Source: Reyranella sp.
GTDB taxonomy: Bacteria; Pseudomonadota; Alphaproteobacteria; Reyranellales; Reyranellaceae
NCBI RefSeq assembly: GCF_030651995.1
Contig: NZ_JAUSBN010000027.1
Coordinates: 1-64,000 of the forward strand
Reading direction: 5' to 3'
DNA length: 64,000 nucleotides
Part shown: one piece after another, positions 20,421-32,230 of the stretch
How the letters are laid out: each line of letters opens with the position of its first letter
Numbering within the stretch: position 1 is the stretch's first letter
Notes under the pieces: generated by a model
Told to the model about the DNA's origin: nothing
Databases searched by the model: none
Seen by the model: only the letters and a program-made list of their open reading frames with translations
Made by a program: the position numbers and the translations under genes

Positions 20421-21287
20421 TTACTCTGCCGCCTTTGCGACCTCGGCCTTGTGGAGCACGGGCGCCGCGTACTTGCGGTCGTGGGTCAGCGACGGGACCA
20501 TCTTCCGCGCCTCCTCGATCTTCGTCATGTCGATGTCGGCGATGACGAAGCCCGCGTTTTCACCGCCGGCATCGGCCAGCACCTCGCCCCAGGGGGCGAC
20601 GGCGATCGAGTGACCGTAGGTCTTGCGGTTGGAGCCCTTGTGCGTGCCGACCTGGGCAGGCGCAAAGACGAAGCAGCCGGTCTCGATGGCGCGGGCGCGC
20701 ATCAGCGTGTGCCAGTGCGCCTGGCCGGTCGGCACCGTGAACGAAGACGGGATCGCCAGCATCGTGGCGCCGGCATGCGCCAGCTCGCGATAGAGATAGG
20801 GGAAGCGCAGGTCGTAGCAGATCGTCATGCCCAGCACGCCCCAGGGCGTCTCGGCCAGCACCGCTCTCTCGCCCGGCCTGAACGTCGAGGATTCACGGTA
20901 GCTCTCGCCGCCCGCGAGCTGGACGTCGAACATGTGGATCTTGTCGTAGCTAGCGACGATGCCACCCGACGAATCGATCAGGTAGGAGCGGTTGCGGATC
21001 TGCTCCTCAGCCCCCACGCGCACATGGATCGAGCCCAGCAGGAACCAGACCCCGGTGTCGCGCGCGGCGGCGCGGCAGGCCGCGAGCATCGCGTGCTCTT
21101 CCTCGGTCTGCGCCTTGGCCAGCGTCTCGGTGCGGTTGGCGCCGATCAGGCCGGTATTCTCCGGCGTCATGATGAAGTCGGCGCCGGCGTCGCGCGCGAG
21201 CTTCGCCTGCGCGCGCAGCGAGGCCACGTTCTCGGCGATGTCGTTGCTGACGTTGGTCTGGATCAGGCCGGCCTTGAACGCGGTCAT
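20421..21287 (-). CDS. Carbon-nitrogen hydrolase (nitrilase/omega-amidase family)
   Basis: A 288-residue amidase of the nitrilase superfamily. The Glu-Lys-Cys catalytic set is visible as the Glu in TPEN, the Lys in YDKIHMFDV and the Cys in GMTICYDLRFP. The start MTAFKAGLIQTNVSND fits NIT-type amidases that repair deaminated glutathione or hydrolyse alpha-ketoglutaramate. It lies 11 bases after the grxC stop, and grxC-nitrilase-DUF1178 neighbourhoods are common in alphaproteobacteria, which supports the glutathione link. Confidence 0.9.
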   Translation of the reverse strand: MTAFKAGLIQTNVSNDIAENVASLRAQAKLARDAGADFIMTPENTGLIGANRTETLAKAQTEEEHAMLAACRAAARDTGVWFLLGSIHVRVGAEEQIRNRSYLIDSSGGIVASYDKIHMFDVQLAGGESYRESSTFRPGERAVLAETPWGVLGMTICYDLRFPYLYRELAHAGATMLAIPSSFTVPTGQAHWHTLMRARAIETGCFVFAPAQVGTHKGSNRKTYGHSIAVAPWGEVLADAGGENAGFVIADIDMTKIEEARKMVPSLTHDRKYAAPVLHKAEVAKAAE

Positions 21288-21298
21288 GATGGGCTTCC

Positions 21299-21559
21299 TC
21301 AGCCCGGCTGCGCGAGCAGCGCGTCGAGCTTGCCCGCTCGTTCGAGGGCGGCGAGGTCGTCGGAGCCGCCGACATGCTGGCCGTTGATGAAGATCTGCGG
21401 CACCGTCGTGCGATTGGCGCGGGCGCGCATCTCGGTGCGCTTCTTGTCGTCCATCATCACGTCGGTCTCTTCGTACTCGGCGCCCTTGCTGTCGAGCAGG
21501 CTCTTGGCCCGCGCGCAGTAGCCGCAGAACGGCGTGGTGTAGATCTCGATCTTGGCCAT
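21299..21559 (-). CDS. grxC: Glutaredoxin 3
   Basis: A thiol-disulfide oxidoreductase that uses glutathione in the cytoplasm. The 86-residue protein starts MAKIEIYTTPFCGYCARAK with the active site CGYC, and holds the glutathione-binding TVPQIFINGQHVGGSDDL. It sits between comF and the nitrilase-family gene on the same strand and is probably co-transcribed with them. Confidence 0.95.
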   Translation of the reverse strand: MAKIEIYTTPFCGYCARAKSLLDSKGAEYEETDVMMDDKKRTEMRARANRTTVPQIFINGQHVGGSDDLAALERAGKLDALLAQPG

Positions 21560-21580
21560 GGGTGAACCTCTTTGTCGAAA

Positions 21581-22348
21581 CTATAACGCTGGCCGCACGA
21601 CCCGCGCCAGTGTCAGGACATCAACCCTCGGGACACCGGCGCGTTGCAGCGCGCGGGCGCAGGCCTCGACCGTCGCCCCGGTCGTCAGCACGTCGTCGAC
21701 CAGCAGGACGGTCTTGCCGGCCACCAGCGGCCGCCATTTCGGGTGGACGTCGAAGGCCTCGCGCACGTTGCGCCGCCGCTCCTTCGCCCTGAGGCCGGCT
21801 TGCGACCCGGTCCAGCGCTGTCGTCGCAACAGGTCGGGCGCCAACTGCAGATCCCGGCCGCCTGCCGCCGTCCGCACGACGATACGGGCCAGAAGCTGCG
21901 CCTGATTGTAGCGGCGCATGAACAGCCGCCGCCAATGGAGCGGCACGGGCGCGACCAGATCGGCCTCGCCCAGGAGATCGGCGCCCGCGCGCGCCATCCA
22001 GCCGCCGCAGGCCCGCGCGATATCCGTGCGGTCCCCGTGCTTGAACGGCAGGACGAGCCGGCGGCTCTGATCGTCATAGACCAAAGCGGCACGGGCGCGA
22101 TGGTAGCGCGGGCGACGGACGAGGCAGCCGGCACAGAGCGCCTCAGGCCCCAAATCCTCCGCGAGAGGCGTGCCGCAGCAGGCGCAGTGCGGGGCGGAAA
22201 TGAAGGAAAAGCCGTGCCAGCAGCTCGCGCACAGCGATCCCGGTGCGCTGACGATCTCGTTGCAGCCGAGACAGAGCGGCGGCAACACGGCGTCGAGCAC
22301 GGCCCGGCCCACTCCCGCAACGGCTTCCTTCACTCCTCGCGGCGACAT
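21581..22348 (-). CDS. comF: ComF family phosphoribosyltransferase-like protein
   Basis: A double zinc-ribbon plus PRTase-domain protein, related to the ComF competence factor; its exact role outside Gram-positive bacteria is unclear. Cysteine pairs CLGC, CASC, CACC and CAGC lie in the first 85 residues; the PRPP loop VLLVDDVLTTGAT lies near residue 215. I start at ATG 22348 (MSPRGVKEAVAG); a TTG at 22369 would add seven residues. It diverges from the methyltransferase gene, an arrangement conserved in alphaproteobacteria. Confidence 0.9.
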   Translation of the reverse strand: MSPRGVKEAVAGVGRAVLDAVLPPLCLGCNEIVSAPGSLCASCWHGFSFISAPHCACCGTPLAEDLGPEALCAGCLVRRPRYHRARAALVYDDQSRRLVLPFKHGDRTDIARACGGWMARAGADLLGEADLVAPVPLHWRRLFMRRYNQAQLLARIVVRTAAGGRDLQLAPDLLRRQRWTGSQAGLRAKERRRNVREAFDVHPKWRPLVAGKTVLLVDDVLTTGATVEACARALQRAGVPRVDVLTLARVVRPAL

Positions 22349-22429
22349 GCAGCGGATTGGGGCGGGCAAATGCGCCCACAGGATGGCGTTCCCCTACCCG
22401 CCGCCGTGCTTTTTCCCTACATAGCCACT

Positions 22430-23344
22430 GTGACGAGCCACGATCCCCTGCTGGTTTTCGACCGCGCCACCTTGCGCCGGCGCCGCGAGCGCGCGGCCCG
22501 CGACTGGGAGCGTCACGATTTCCTGAAACGCGAGATCGCCGAACGGCTGGTCGACCGCCTGGACGACGTGCGCCGCACCTTTCCCCTCGGCCTCGATCTC
22601 GGCAGCCATGGTGACGAAGTGGCAAACGCGCTGGGCGAACGCACGATCGTCGGGCAGCTGGTGCGCGCCGATCTCGGCCGCGGCTTCGCGGCGCGCGCCC
22701 GCGGACCGGCCATCGTCGCCGACGAGGAGTTCCTGCCCTTCGCGGCCGGACGCTTCGACCTGGTGCTGAGCGCCATGGACCTCCACTGGGTCAACGACCT
22801 GCCCGGCACCCTGATCCAGATCGCACGCATCCTGAAGCCCGATGGCCTGTTCCTCGGCGCCCTGCTGGGCGGCGCCACCCTGTGGCAGCTTCGCCAGGCC
22901 CTTGCCGCCGCGGAAAGCGAGATCGACGGCGGACTGAGCCCGCGCGTCTCACCCTTCGCCGACCTGCGCGACGCGGCGGGCCTGCTGCAGCGGGCAGGCT
23001 TCGCCCTGCCGGTGGCCGACGGCGAGACGATCGAGGTCGAGTATGAGAGCGCCCTGGCGCTGATGCGCGACCTCCGCGCCATGGGTGAGAGCAACCTCGT
23101 GGTCGGCCGGCGTCGCGGCATGGCCGGGCGCGCCGTGCTGCTGCGCGCCGCCGAACTCTACGGCGAACGGTTCGCCCGGCCGGGCGGCCGGGTGACCGCG
23201 AGCTTCGAGGTCCTGTTCCTGCACGGCTGGTCGCCGCATGCCTCCCAGCCCAAGGCGCTCAAGCCCGGCAGCGCCGCGCAGCGGCTGGCCGACGCCCTGG
23301 GGACTTCGGAACTGAGTGCGGGCGAAAAAGTGGAACGGAGCTAG
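22430..23344 (+). CDS. BioC/NDUFAF5-like methyltransferase
   Basis: A SAM-dependent methyltransferase domain protein of the BioC/NDUFAF5 group, which in mitochondria modifies a complex I subunit. Visible signs are LLVFDRATLRRRRERAARDW, the strand-1 equivalent GLDLGSHGDEV (poorer glycine pattern than usual), LVLSAMDLHWVNDLPG and GALLGGATLWQLRQAL. I chose the GTG at 22430 because the family begins SHDPLLVFDR; an in-frame ATG at 22370 would add 20 residues that overlap the comF start region. It is divergent from comF. Confidence 0.8.
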   Translation: MTSHDPLLVFDRATLRRRRERAARDWERHDFLKREIAERLVDRLDDVRRTFPLGLDLGSHGDEVANALGERTIVGQLVRADLGRGFAARARGPAIVADEEFLPFAAGRFDLVLSAMDLHWVNDLPGTLIQIARILKPDGLFLGALLGGATLWQLRQALAAAESEIDGGLSPRVSPFADLRDAAGLLQRAGFALPVADGETIEVEYESALALMRDLRAMGESNLVVGRRRGMAGRAVLLRAAELYGERFARPGGRVTASFEVLFLHGWSPHASQPKALKPGSAAQRLADALGTSELSAGEKVERS

Positions 23345-23347
23345 ACA

Positions 23348-24169
23348 GTGCCAGCGGTGAAACTCTCGTTTGGCGGCCTGGTGGCCCAGAGCTTCGGGTT
23401 CGTCTTCGCCAATTTCAGCCTGTTCTTCCATCTCGTGACCATCCCGTGGATCGCCTCGCTCGTGATCCGGCTGCTGGGATCGACGATGAGCCGCGACTCG
23501 CTGATGCCGATGCTGATCGAGAAGGCCGCCGACATGATTCCGACGGTCATGTTCATGGTGGCCTGGCAGCGCGTCGTGCTGCTCGGGCCCAATCGTGTCG
23601 GCCGATTGCCGGGGCTCGGCTGGTCGCCACGCGAGACGGCCTTCCTGCTCCACCTCATCAAGATCGGCGGCTTCACCTTCGTCCTGCTCGCCGCCTTCGT
23701 GCTGGCCCTGGGCAACATCGATCCCGAGAGTCTGGCTGCGGGCGCCGCGATCGATCCCGAGGTTGCGCGCCGGCAGGCGCTGGCCGCGCCGATCGGAGCC
23801 GGTTTCACCGTGTCGGTCGTGCTGGCGCTGCGCATCAGCTACGGCCTCGCCGCGACGTCCGTCGACGAGCCCTTTTCGCCGCGCCTGTCATGGTCTCACA
23901 GCCGCGGCAACGCCTGGACGATCATCGGCGTGCTGTTCCTGATCTTTTTCTCGAGCGCCCTCGTCACCACCATGGCGACCCTGGTCGTGCTCAGCCTGGC
24001 GCGTGGCGTGCTGGGCGCCGGCGAATCGGCGGCCGTGATCACCTGGACGGCGGCGATCCTGGTCTCCTATGCCGGCACCGCGGTGGCCGCGACCGCGCAG
24101 GCGCTGATCTTCCGCGACCTGCTGGGCTGGCGCGAGGGCGCGCCCCTTCGGGCGATTGAGCAGCGCTGA
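23348..24169 (+). CDS. Multipass membrane protein of unknown function
   Basis: A 273-residue integral membrane protein with about five or six hydrophobic segments (about 15-38, 55-80, 108-128, 150-170, 195-225, 230-255). I do not recognise a named family. The first codon is GTG at 23348, three bases after the preceding methyltransferase stop, so both genes are probably expressed together. A hairpin repeat follows its stop. Confidence 0.65.
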   Translation: MPAVKLSFGGLVAQSFGFVFANFSLFFHLVTIPWIASLVIRLLGSTMSRDSLMPMLIEKAADMIPTVMFMVAWQRVVLLGPNRVGRLPGLGWSPRETAFLLHLIKIGGFTFVLLAAFVLALGNIDPESLAAGAAIDPEVARRQALAAPIGAGFTVSVVLALRISYGLAATSVDEPFSPRLSWSHSRGNAWTIIGVLFLIFFSSALVTTMATLVVLSLARGVLGAGESAAVITWTAAILVSYAGTAVAATAQALIFRDLLGWREGAPLRAIEQR

Positions 24170-24177
24170 CCTTCAGA

Positions 24178-24204
24178 CTCCTCTCCCCCTAGCGGGGTAG
24201 AGGA
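24178..24204. repeat. Short palindromic repeat, family B
   Basis: CCTCTCCCC and GGGG(T)AGAGG form a stem around CTAG. It belongs to the CCTCTCCCCCTATCGGGGGAGAGG family seen again near 50561, 50821, 53786 and 60850. It lies between convergent genes and may also act as a transcription end signal. Confidence 0.7.
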
Positions 24205-24214
24205 ACATGAAAGG

Positions 24215-24664
24215 TCAGAGCAAATCGCGCAGCAGGCCGACCAGCGGGACGTCTGCGGGTGGCATCGGGTACTTCCCGAGTTCCATGGGAGCGACCCATT
24301 TCAGGGCCTGGCCCTCGCGCGCCTGGGGCATTCCGTTCCACTTGCGGCAGGCGAAAACCGGCATCAGCAGGTGGAACTTGTCGTAGCCATGGCTGGCGAA
24401 CGCGATCGGCGCCAGGCAGCTCGTCGACGTCTCGATACCCAGCTCTTCGTGCAGCTCGCGGACCAGCGCCTGCTCCGGCGTCTCGCCCGGCTCGACCTTG
24501 CCGCCGGGAAATTCCCAGAGCCCGGCCATCGACTTGCCGGCCGGGCGCTGGGCAATGAGGACGCGGCTGTCGACATCGACCAGGGCGACGGCCGCCACCA
24601 GCACGAGCGGCCGCTCGCCGAGCGGCGGCGGTCCGCCCGGACACTCGTCGTCGAAGCCGCCCAT
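24215..24664 (-). CDS. mutT: MutT-like 8-oxo-dGTP diphosphatase
   Basis: A Nudix hydrolase that cleans oxidised nucleotides from the pool. The Nudix box GGKVEPGETPEQALVRELHEELG is complete (positions G, E, RELHEELG), and AQRPAGKSMAGLWEFPGG is the MutT-type approach. The 149-residue protein starts at ATG 24664, overlapping the argJ TGA by one base. The open frame continues far upstream inside argJ but is not coding there. Confidence 0.9.
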   Translation of the reverse strand: MGGFDDECPGGPPPLGERPLVLVAAVALVDVDSRVLIAQRPAGKSMAGLWEFPGGKVEPGETPEQALVRELHEELGIETSTSCLAPIAFASHGYDKFHLLMPVFACRKWNGMPQAREGQALKWVAPMELGKYPMPPADVPLVGLLRDLL

Positions 24665-25902
24665 CAGGAGCGGTAGCTGCCGTTGATGTCGATGTAGCCG
24701 TGCGTGAGATCGCAGGTCCAGACGGTGGCGCGGCCGCGGCCGATACCCAGGTCGATGTCGATCACCACGTCGGAGCCCTTGATGTGCTGGGCGACAGGCG
24801 CCTCGTCGTAGTTCGGCACGACCTGGCCCTGGTCGGTGATGCGCACGCCGCCGATCGAGATGCGCAGCTTGTCGCGGTCCGCCCGCTCGCCCGACTTGCC
24901 GACCGCCATGACGATGCGGCCCCAGTTGGCGTCCTCGCCGGCGATCGCGGTCTTGACCAGCGGCGAATTGGCGACCGCCAGGCCGATCTTGCGTGCGGCG
25001 CCGTTCGACGAGGCGCCGCCCACGTTGATGGTCACGAACTTGGTGGCGCCCTCGCCGTCGCGCGCGAGCAGCTGCGCCAGTTCGATCATCACCTCGTCGA
25101 GGGCCCGCTTGAAATCGACCAGAACGGGGTCGTCGGCCTCCTCGATCGGCGCATGCCGCGCCGCCCCCGTCGCGACCATCAGGAAGGTGTCGCTGGTCGA
25201 GGTGTCGCCATCGACGGTGACGCAGTTGAGGGACTTGTCTGCAGCATCCGACAGGAGCTTCTGCAGGACGGGACCCGGGATCTTGGCGTCGGTGAAGGCG
25301 AAGCCCAGCATGGTGGCCATATCCGGCGCGATCATGCCCGAGCCCTTGAGGAAGGCGTTCACCGTCACCGTGCGCTCGCCGATCTTGGCCTGACGCGTGG
25401 CTAGCTTGGGGAAGGTGTCGGTGGTCATGATGGCGGCCGCGGCGGCCGACCAGGCGTCCTCCTTGCCCGACTTGATCAGGGTCGGCACCACGGCGGCGAT
25501 CTTCTCCCACTCGAGCGGCTGGCCGATCACGCCGGTCGAGGCCATGAAGACCTCGTTGCGCGGACAGCCCAGCGCCTGGGCGATGGCCCGGGTCGATTCC
25601 TCGACCGCCTTGTCGCCGAGCTTGCCGGTGAAAGCATTGGCGTTGCCGGCATTGACCACGATCGCGCGGACCTTGCCGCGGGCCAGGTTCTTACGGCACC
25701 AGTCGACGGGCGCCGAGCAGGTCTTGGATTTGGTCAGGACGCCCGCGATGGTCGCCCCGGCCGGCACCACGGCCAGCAGGACGTCGTCGCGGTCCGTGTA
25801 GCGCACGCCGGAACGCGCGACACCGAGCTTTACGCCCGCGATGCGGGGCAGCGTCGGCGTCGTCTTGGGCGCGAGCGGCGATATGGCGTGCTTAGCGGAC
25901 AT
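24664..25902 (-). CDS. argJ: Bifunctional glutamate N-acetyltransferase / amino-acid N-acetyltransferase
   Basis: Runs the acetyl cycle of arginine synthesis, moving acetyl from N-acetylornithine to glutamate. The precursor self-cleaves before a conserved Thr; the region VTVDGDTSTSDTFLMVATG follows the family, as do AIVVNAGNANAFTGK and KGSGMIAPDMATML. The length of 412 residues is normal and the protein ends DINGSYRS as usual. It is translationally coupled to mutT and lies downstream of the PPIase gene. Confidence 0.96.
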   Translation of the reverse strand: MSAKHAISPLAPKTTPTLPRIAGVKLGVARSGVRYTDRDDVLLAVVPAGATIAGVLTKSKTCSAPVDWCRKNLARGKVRAIVVNAGNANAFTGKLGDKAVEESTRAIAQALGCPRNEVFMASTGVIGQPLEWEKIAAVVPTLIKSGKEDAWSAAAAAIMTTDTFPKLATRQAKIGERTVTVNAFLKGSGMIAPDMATMLGFAFTDAKIPGPVLQKLLSDAADKSLNCVTVDGDTSTSDTFLMVATGAARHAPIEEADDPVLVDFKRALDEVMIELAQLLARDGEGATKFVTINVGGASSNGAARKIGLAVANSPLVKTAIAGEDANWGRIVMAVGKSGERADRDKLRISIGGVRITDQGQVVPNYDEAPVAQHIKGSDVVIDIDLGIGRGRATVWTCDLTHGYIDINGSYRS

Positions 25903-25999
25903 GTGTCTCCCCTCGGGCGCGACCGCGAAAAGCGGCCGGCCAGCGGCGGAGACTACACCAGAAACACCCTAAAACGTGAGTTTTAGTTGAGCCCCTGTT

Positions 26000-26986
26000 C
26001 TACTTCGGCGGCGCAGCCGGGGTCGCGGGCTTTGCCGGCGTCGCGGCGGGAGCTGCCGGCGCAGACGGGGCCGCCTCCACCTTGGTGCCGTCCATGTTGA
26101 ACTTTTCGATCTTGGAACCGGCGCGGATCTTGTCGAGCTGGGCCGTCACGGCCTCACGCGCCAGTTCCTCGCGGATCTGGTCGGAAAGCTCCTCGAGCGC
26201 CGGCGGCGGCGCCGTGCGGCGGTCGTCGATCTTGATGATGTGGTAGCCGAACTGGGTCTTGGTCGGCGTCTCCGAGGTCTGGCCCTTCTTGAGGTCGAAG
26301 GCGGCATCGGCGAATTCCTTCACCATGTCGGACTTCTTGAACCAGCCGAGATCGCCGCCCTCGGCACCAGACGCCTTGTCGGTCGACTTGTCCTTGGCGA
26401 TCTTGTCGAAGGCCGTGCCCTTCTTCAGCTCGGCAATGATGGCCTTCGCCTCGTCCTCGGTGGCGACCAGGATGTGGCGCGCATGCACTTCGTCTTCCGC
26501 CGGCATCGACTTCAGGCGCTCCTGATACTTCTGCTGGATCTTCTCCAGGGTGACCAGGCGCGAGATCTCGCGCTGGATCCAGAAGTCCTGCAGGACCTGC
26601 TCCTCGACGAAGGCCATGCGCTTCTTGAACGCCGGGTCCTCGTTGGTCTTGGTCTTCTTGCCTTCCTGGACGACCAGCTTGCTGTCGATGATGCGCTCCA
26701 GCAGCGCCGGGAACACCGCCTGCAGCGGCATGGAGCGGTACTGCTGCGGCAGCGACTGCTGGGCGATCTCGAGTTCGGACAGGCGAACCTGCTGACCGTT
26801 CACGATGGCGACGACCGGGTCCTTGATCGCGGCCGGCGCGGCGGCAGCCGGCGGCTTGGCGGGGGCGGCCGCGGGCGGCTTGGCCGGCTGGCCGGCCGGC
26901 GGGGTCTGGGCCAGGGCAGGACCCGCGACGAGGGCGACCGCGCCACTCAGGAGGGCGAGGCGCAGGGAACGCAGGTCAAGACTCAT
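26000..26986 (-). CDS. Periplasmic parvulin-type peptidyl-prolyl isomerase
   Basis: A SurA/PpiC-like foldase with a signal peptide (MSLDLRSLRLALLSGAVALVAGPALAQ, cleavage near residue 27), a Pro/Ala linker, a SurA-type N-terminal helical part and a PpiC domain (about 185-285: ARHILVATEDEAKA, GGDLGWFKKSDMV, FGYHIIKIDDR). A Pro/Ala-rich tail closes it. I chose ATG 26986 because the signal peptide begins there; upstream ATGs at 27007 and 27103 are less likely. It is divergent from secA, which fits a joint role in export. Confidence 0.9.
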   Translation of the reverse strand: MSLDLRSLRLALLSGAVALVAGPALAQTPPAGQPAKPPAAAPAKPPAAAAPAAIKDPVVAIVNGQQVRLSELEIAQQSLPQQYRSMPLQAVFPALLERIIDSKLVVQEGKKTKTNEDPAFKKRMAFVEEQVLQDFWIQREISRLVTLEKIQQKYQERLKSMPAEDEVHARHILVATEDEAKAIIAELKKGTAFDKIAKDKSTDKASGAEGGDLGWFKKSDMVKEFADAAFDLKKGQTSETPTKTQFGYHIIKIDDRRTAPPPALEELSDQIREELAREAVTAQLDKIRAGSKIEKFNMDGTKVEAAPSAPAAPAATPAKPATPAAPPK

Positions 26987-27184
26987 GGCGGACTCCAGCA
27001 GATTCATTCGTTGCGAAAGGCGCAAACCGTTTACACAGGCCCCGTTGGACCAAGCAAGCGCCGCCTCCCCGGCGAGGTGCCTGATGGCCTTGAATTGCGG
27101 CACTTTTTCGTGAGTACCGCGTCCATGTCGGGGCGATGACGTTTGGGCGTCTGCCTTTCGGCACGCCTGCGATGGTCCGCTGCG

Positions 27185-27213
27185 TTGACACTCTACCGGC
27201 CGCTCTCTATCTC
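27185..27213 (+). promoter_or_regulatory. Candidate sigma-70 promoter of secA
   Basis: TTGACA (27185-27190) is followed after 17 bases by TATCTC (27208-27213). The -35 matches the consensus exactly and the spacing is ideal, while the -10 is weaker. It lies about 60 bases ahead of the secA start. Confidence 0.5.
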
Positions 27214-27270
27214 TGATGGCAAGGGCGGGCCACTGAGCCCGCCTAAGTCATTAGAATATCGAGGTTTTCC

Positions 27271-30036
<2,766 letters not shown>

Positions 30037-30072
30037 TATCGTTTATTTTCAATAACTTACGAATTGTTGACT

Positions 30073-30142
30073 ACCTGCACAAACCTATACAAACTGCGTT
30101 TCCGGGCTGAAAAACAGCCCGGACCTATACAGAACCTACGCA
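30073..30142 (+). repeat. Candidate integrase arm-type repeats, left end
   Basis: Two related units, ACCTGCACAAACCTATACA (30073-30091) and ACCTATACAGAACCTACGCA (30123-30142), each hold two ACCTNNRCA-type motifs. A matching unit lies inside the right border at 40252-40271. Position and repetition fit arm sites bound by the N-terminal domain of a tyrosine integrase. Confidence 0.55.
30101..30123. terminator. Perfect 9-bp hairpin downstream of secA
   Basis: TCCGGGCTG (30101-30109) pairs exactly with CAGCCCGGA (30115-30123) around an A5 loop. There is no T-run after it, so it is a weak intrinsic terminator at best. It sits between the two arm-type repeats and could instead serve recombination or block read-through from secA into the integrase gene. 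Confidence 0.4.
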
Positions 30143-30160
30143 AGTTTGGTTGGGTGAGGC

Positions 30161-31345
30161 TTGGAAGTTCTAACGCGATTAGAGAACGGTAAACTCGTCG
30201 TGTATCGGCGCGGCGGTGTTCTATACGCGCGGCTGGCTATCGCCACCAACCAGTATCAGCACCGCAGCTTAAAGACTGGCAACGCTGAGCAGGCGACGCT
30301 GACGGCTCAAAAACTGTGGACAGAGTTCACAGTGAGACGGCAACTCGGGCTGCCAGTTAAGCAGCGGACGCTGAACACGGTAATTGATGAATACGTGGCG
30401 CTGCGTGAGAAGCAGCACCAGCAAGGTCGCACATCAGAGCACATGCTGCGCCAGACACATCGCGTAGTGAAATTCTGGCGTAAATACGCTGGCACTAAAC
30501 AAGTCAGCCAAATTGGCGATGCCGAGATGAGCGGCTACGTCGATTGGCGTCGCGATTACTACGCCGGCATGACCGATGACGAATTGCCCAAGAATGCCAA
30601 GCGGAACCCCACCCACAAGACGCTACAGTGGGAAATAATGCTGGGTAAGAGCATCATCAAATATGCTCAACAGCAGGGATACCGAGGCGCAGTACCCTTC
30701 CCCACCTTCTCGTTTACGCCGAAAACCAAACGTGTCCGTCCCGCGTTTTCCCTCGTCGATTACAGGAAGCTATGGCGAGCGTTGATTAAGTGGGAACGAG
30801 AGTGTGAAGACCCCCGACACCTACACACACGCCAGCTACTGCGCGACTACGTCCTGATACTGGCAAACAGCGGACTGCGTGTTGGTGAAGCGAACAATCT
30901 CAAACGGCGCGACATCGACCCGTTTAAGGACGAACACGGCAGACGCAATTACAGGCTGATTGTGCGCGGCAAGACGGGTGAGCGCGACGTTATCCCGCGA
31001 GCCATTACCACCAAGTATATCGAGCGCCTGTTAGCACGGCGCCCTGACATCAAGGCTGATGACTGGTTATTTGCGATGTCAGATGGCAGCCAGGTCATTA
31101 CGTTGATTGACCAATTCAACGTGGTGCTGAAACTGGCTGGAATTGAACGCAACAGCTTCAACGACAAATACACGCTCTACAGCCTCCGGCACTTCTATGC
31201 CACGCAGGCTCTAAACAACAATGTTCCCATCTACGCAGTGGCTAGGAACATGGGCACCAGCGTGAAGATTATTGAAACCTACTACGGAAAGGGCGCGACT
31301 GCATTGAGTATGGCGAGCATGCTGGGCGGGAAGCTGCGACAGTAG
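30161..31345 (+). CDS. Tyrosine-type site-specific integrase of the element
   Basis: Phage-type integrase (394 residues) that presumably inserts and excises this element at secA. An N-terminal arm/SAM-like core-binding part (about 1-180) is followed by the catalytic domain: first Arg in LANSGLRVGEANNL, the LRHFYAT box holding the second Arg-His, and the nucleophile Tyr in IIETYYGKG. Only TTG at 30161 is available as an early start, because a stop codon lies two codons before it; so the start is uncertain. It is placed next to attL, as usual for such elements. Confidence 0.88.
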   Translation: MEVLTRLENGKLVVYRRGGVLYARLAIATNQYQHRSLKTGNAEQATLTAQKLWTEFTVRRQLGLPVKQRTLNTVIDEYVALREKQHQQGRTSEHMLRQTHRVVKFWRKYAGTKQVSQIGDAEMSGYVDWRRDYYAGMTDDELPKNAKRNPTHKTLQWEIMLGKSIIKYAQQQGYRGAVPFPTFSFTPKTKRVRPAFSLVDYRKLWRALIKWERECEDPRHLHTRQLLRDYVLILANSGLRVGEANNLKRRDIDPFKDEHGRRNYRLIVRGKTGERDVIPRAITTKYIERLLARRPDIKADDWLFAMSDGSQVITLIDQFNVVLKLAGIERNSFNDKYTLYSLRHFYATQALNNNVPIYAVARNMGTSVKIIETYYGKGATALSMASMLGGKLRQ

Positions 31346-31417
31346 CCCTCTATCGTTCTCGTCATCTGCATACTTATTAGGCTAAACTCAGATAACTAAT
31401 ACTTGCGGGGACAGGGA

Positions 31418-31714
31418 ATGAACTGCCGTCGGCTAATCACAGCTGCAAGTATCTTCGCAGTGACAGCATTCACTCTGGTTGGCTGCGGAGAGAGCAAGGC
31501 GGCGGCTTTGGCACAATGTCATATAGAGGCAATGAAGACTTATCCTTCGAAGTCCCAATACGGAGACGAGGTACAGTTGTTCGTGCTTCTCTGCATGGAA
31601 GTCAAAGGCTACTCCCCCTCGTCGTTAACATCATGCATCGGCAGAGGGAAATTTGATGAAGCCTGCTACCAATCGCACTTTGAATACTGGTGGCGACGCA
31701 TTGTCTTCGGATAG
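31418..31714 (+). CDS. Small putative lipoprotein
   Basis: A 98-residue protein with a lipoprotein signal peptide: MNCRRLITAASIFAVTAFTLVGCGES, with lipobox LVGC and the lipidated Cys near residue 23. The mature part has several Cys and Tyr/Trp residues and no family I recognise. A Shine-Dalgarno-like GGGGACAGGG precedes ATG 31418. Such small lipoproteins on mobile elements sometimes act in surface exclusion, but nothing here proves it. Confidence 0.55.
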   Translation: MNCRRLITAASIFAVTAFTLVGCGESKAAALAQCHIEAMKTYPSKSQYGDEVQLFVLLCMEVKGYSPSSLTSCIGRGKFDEACYQSHFEYWWRRIVFG

Positions 31715-31854
31715 ACGACCGAAATATTCCAACGAGCTAACTTTCCGCACTTGGGTGTGAGAGTAATTGAGGCTTAACGCTAATACTCTCTCTGCTCTTA
31801 TTCATCTCGCCAACAAGGATGACAGTCAATTTTGGCAACATCAACACAGGACGT

Positions 31855-32184
31855 TCAGCTTAGTGGACTTTTTCCATTTTGACTCTGCGAAAGCGCCTGC
31901 TTCACTACAATCGCCACCGTATTACAACTGATACCACGTCTTTTACAGTAAGCCGATTCCATCCAATCACTGAGCAATTTTGCACCCTTGCTCGAATTGC
32001 ACGAACGACAGCAAAGCGCGATGTTTTCCCTAGTTATAATCTTTGCATCGTTACAGATATGTTCCCAGCTTGGTCGGCTCCCATGACTGTCTACTGAGCC
32101 AAAGAGAACCCCGCAGTAGACGCAGTTGGAATCGCGTTCTCTTACTTCTAATTCGAGCCACTTAGGGATGTTCCAACGATTCAT
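31855..32184 (-). CDS. HNH endonuclease domain protein
   Basis: A 109-residue HNH-type protein. The zinc pairs CVYC (about 21-24) and CRSC (about 58-61) frame the core SRPSWEHI and ENIALCCRSCNSSKGAKLL, which match HNH nucleases such as McrA/5-methylcytosine-type enzymes. It could nick or cleave DNA for defence or for element mobility. No strong ribosome binding site is seen. Its flanks are non-coding. Confidence 0.8.
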   Translation of the reverse strand: MNRWNIPKWLELEVRERDSNCVYCGVLFGSVDSHGSRPSWEHICNDAKIITRENIALCCRSCNSSKGAKLLSDWMESAYCKRRGISCNTVAIVVKQALSQSQNGKSPLS

Positions 32185-32230
32185 TTATCGTTACGCTTTG
32201 TCTGATTAATTTTTATAGTCGCCGCTGGCA

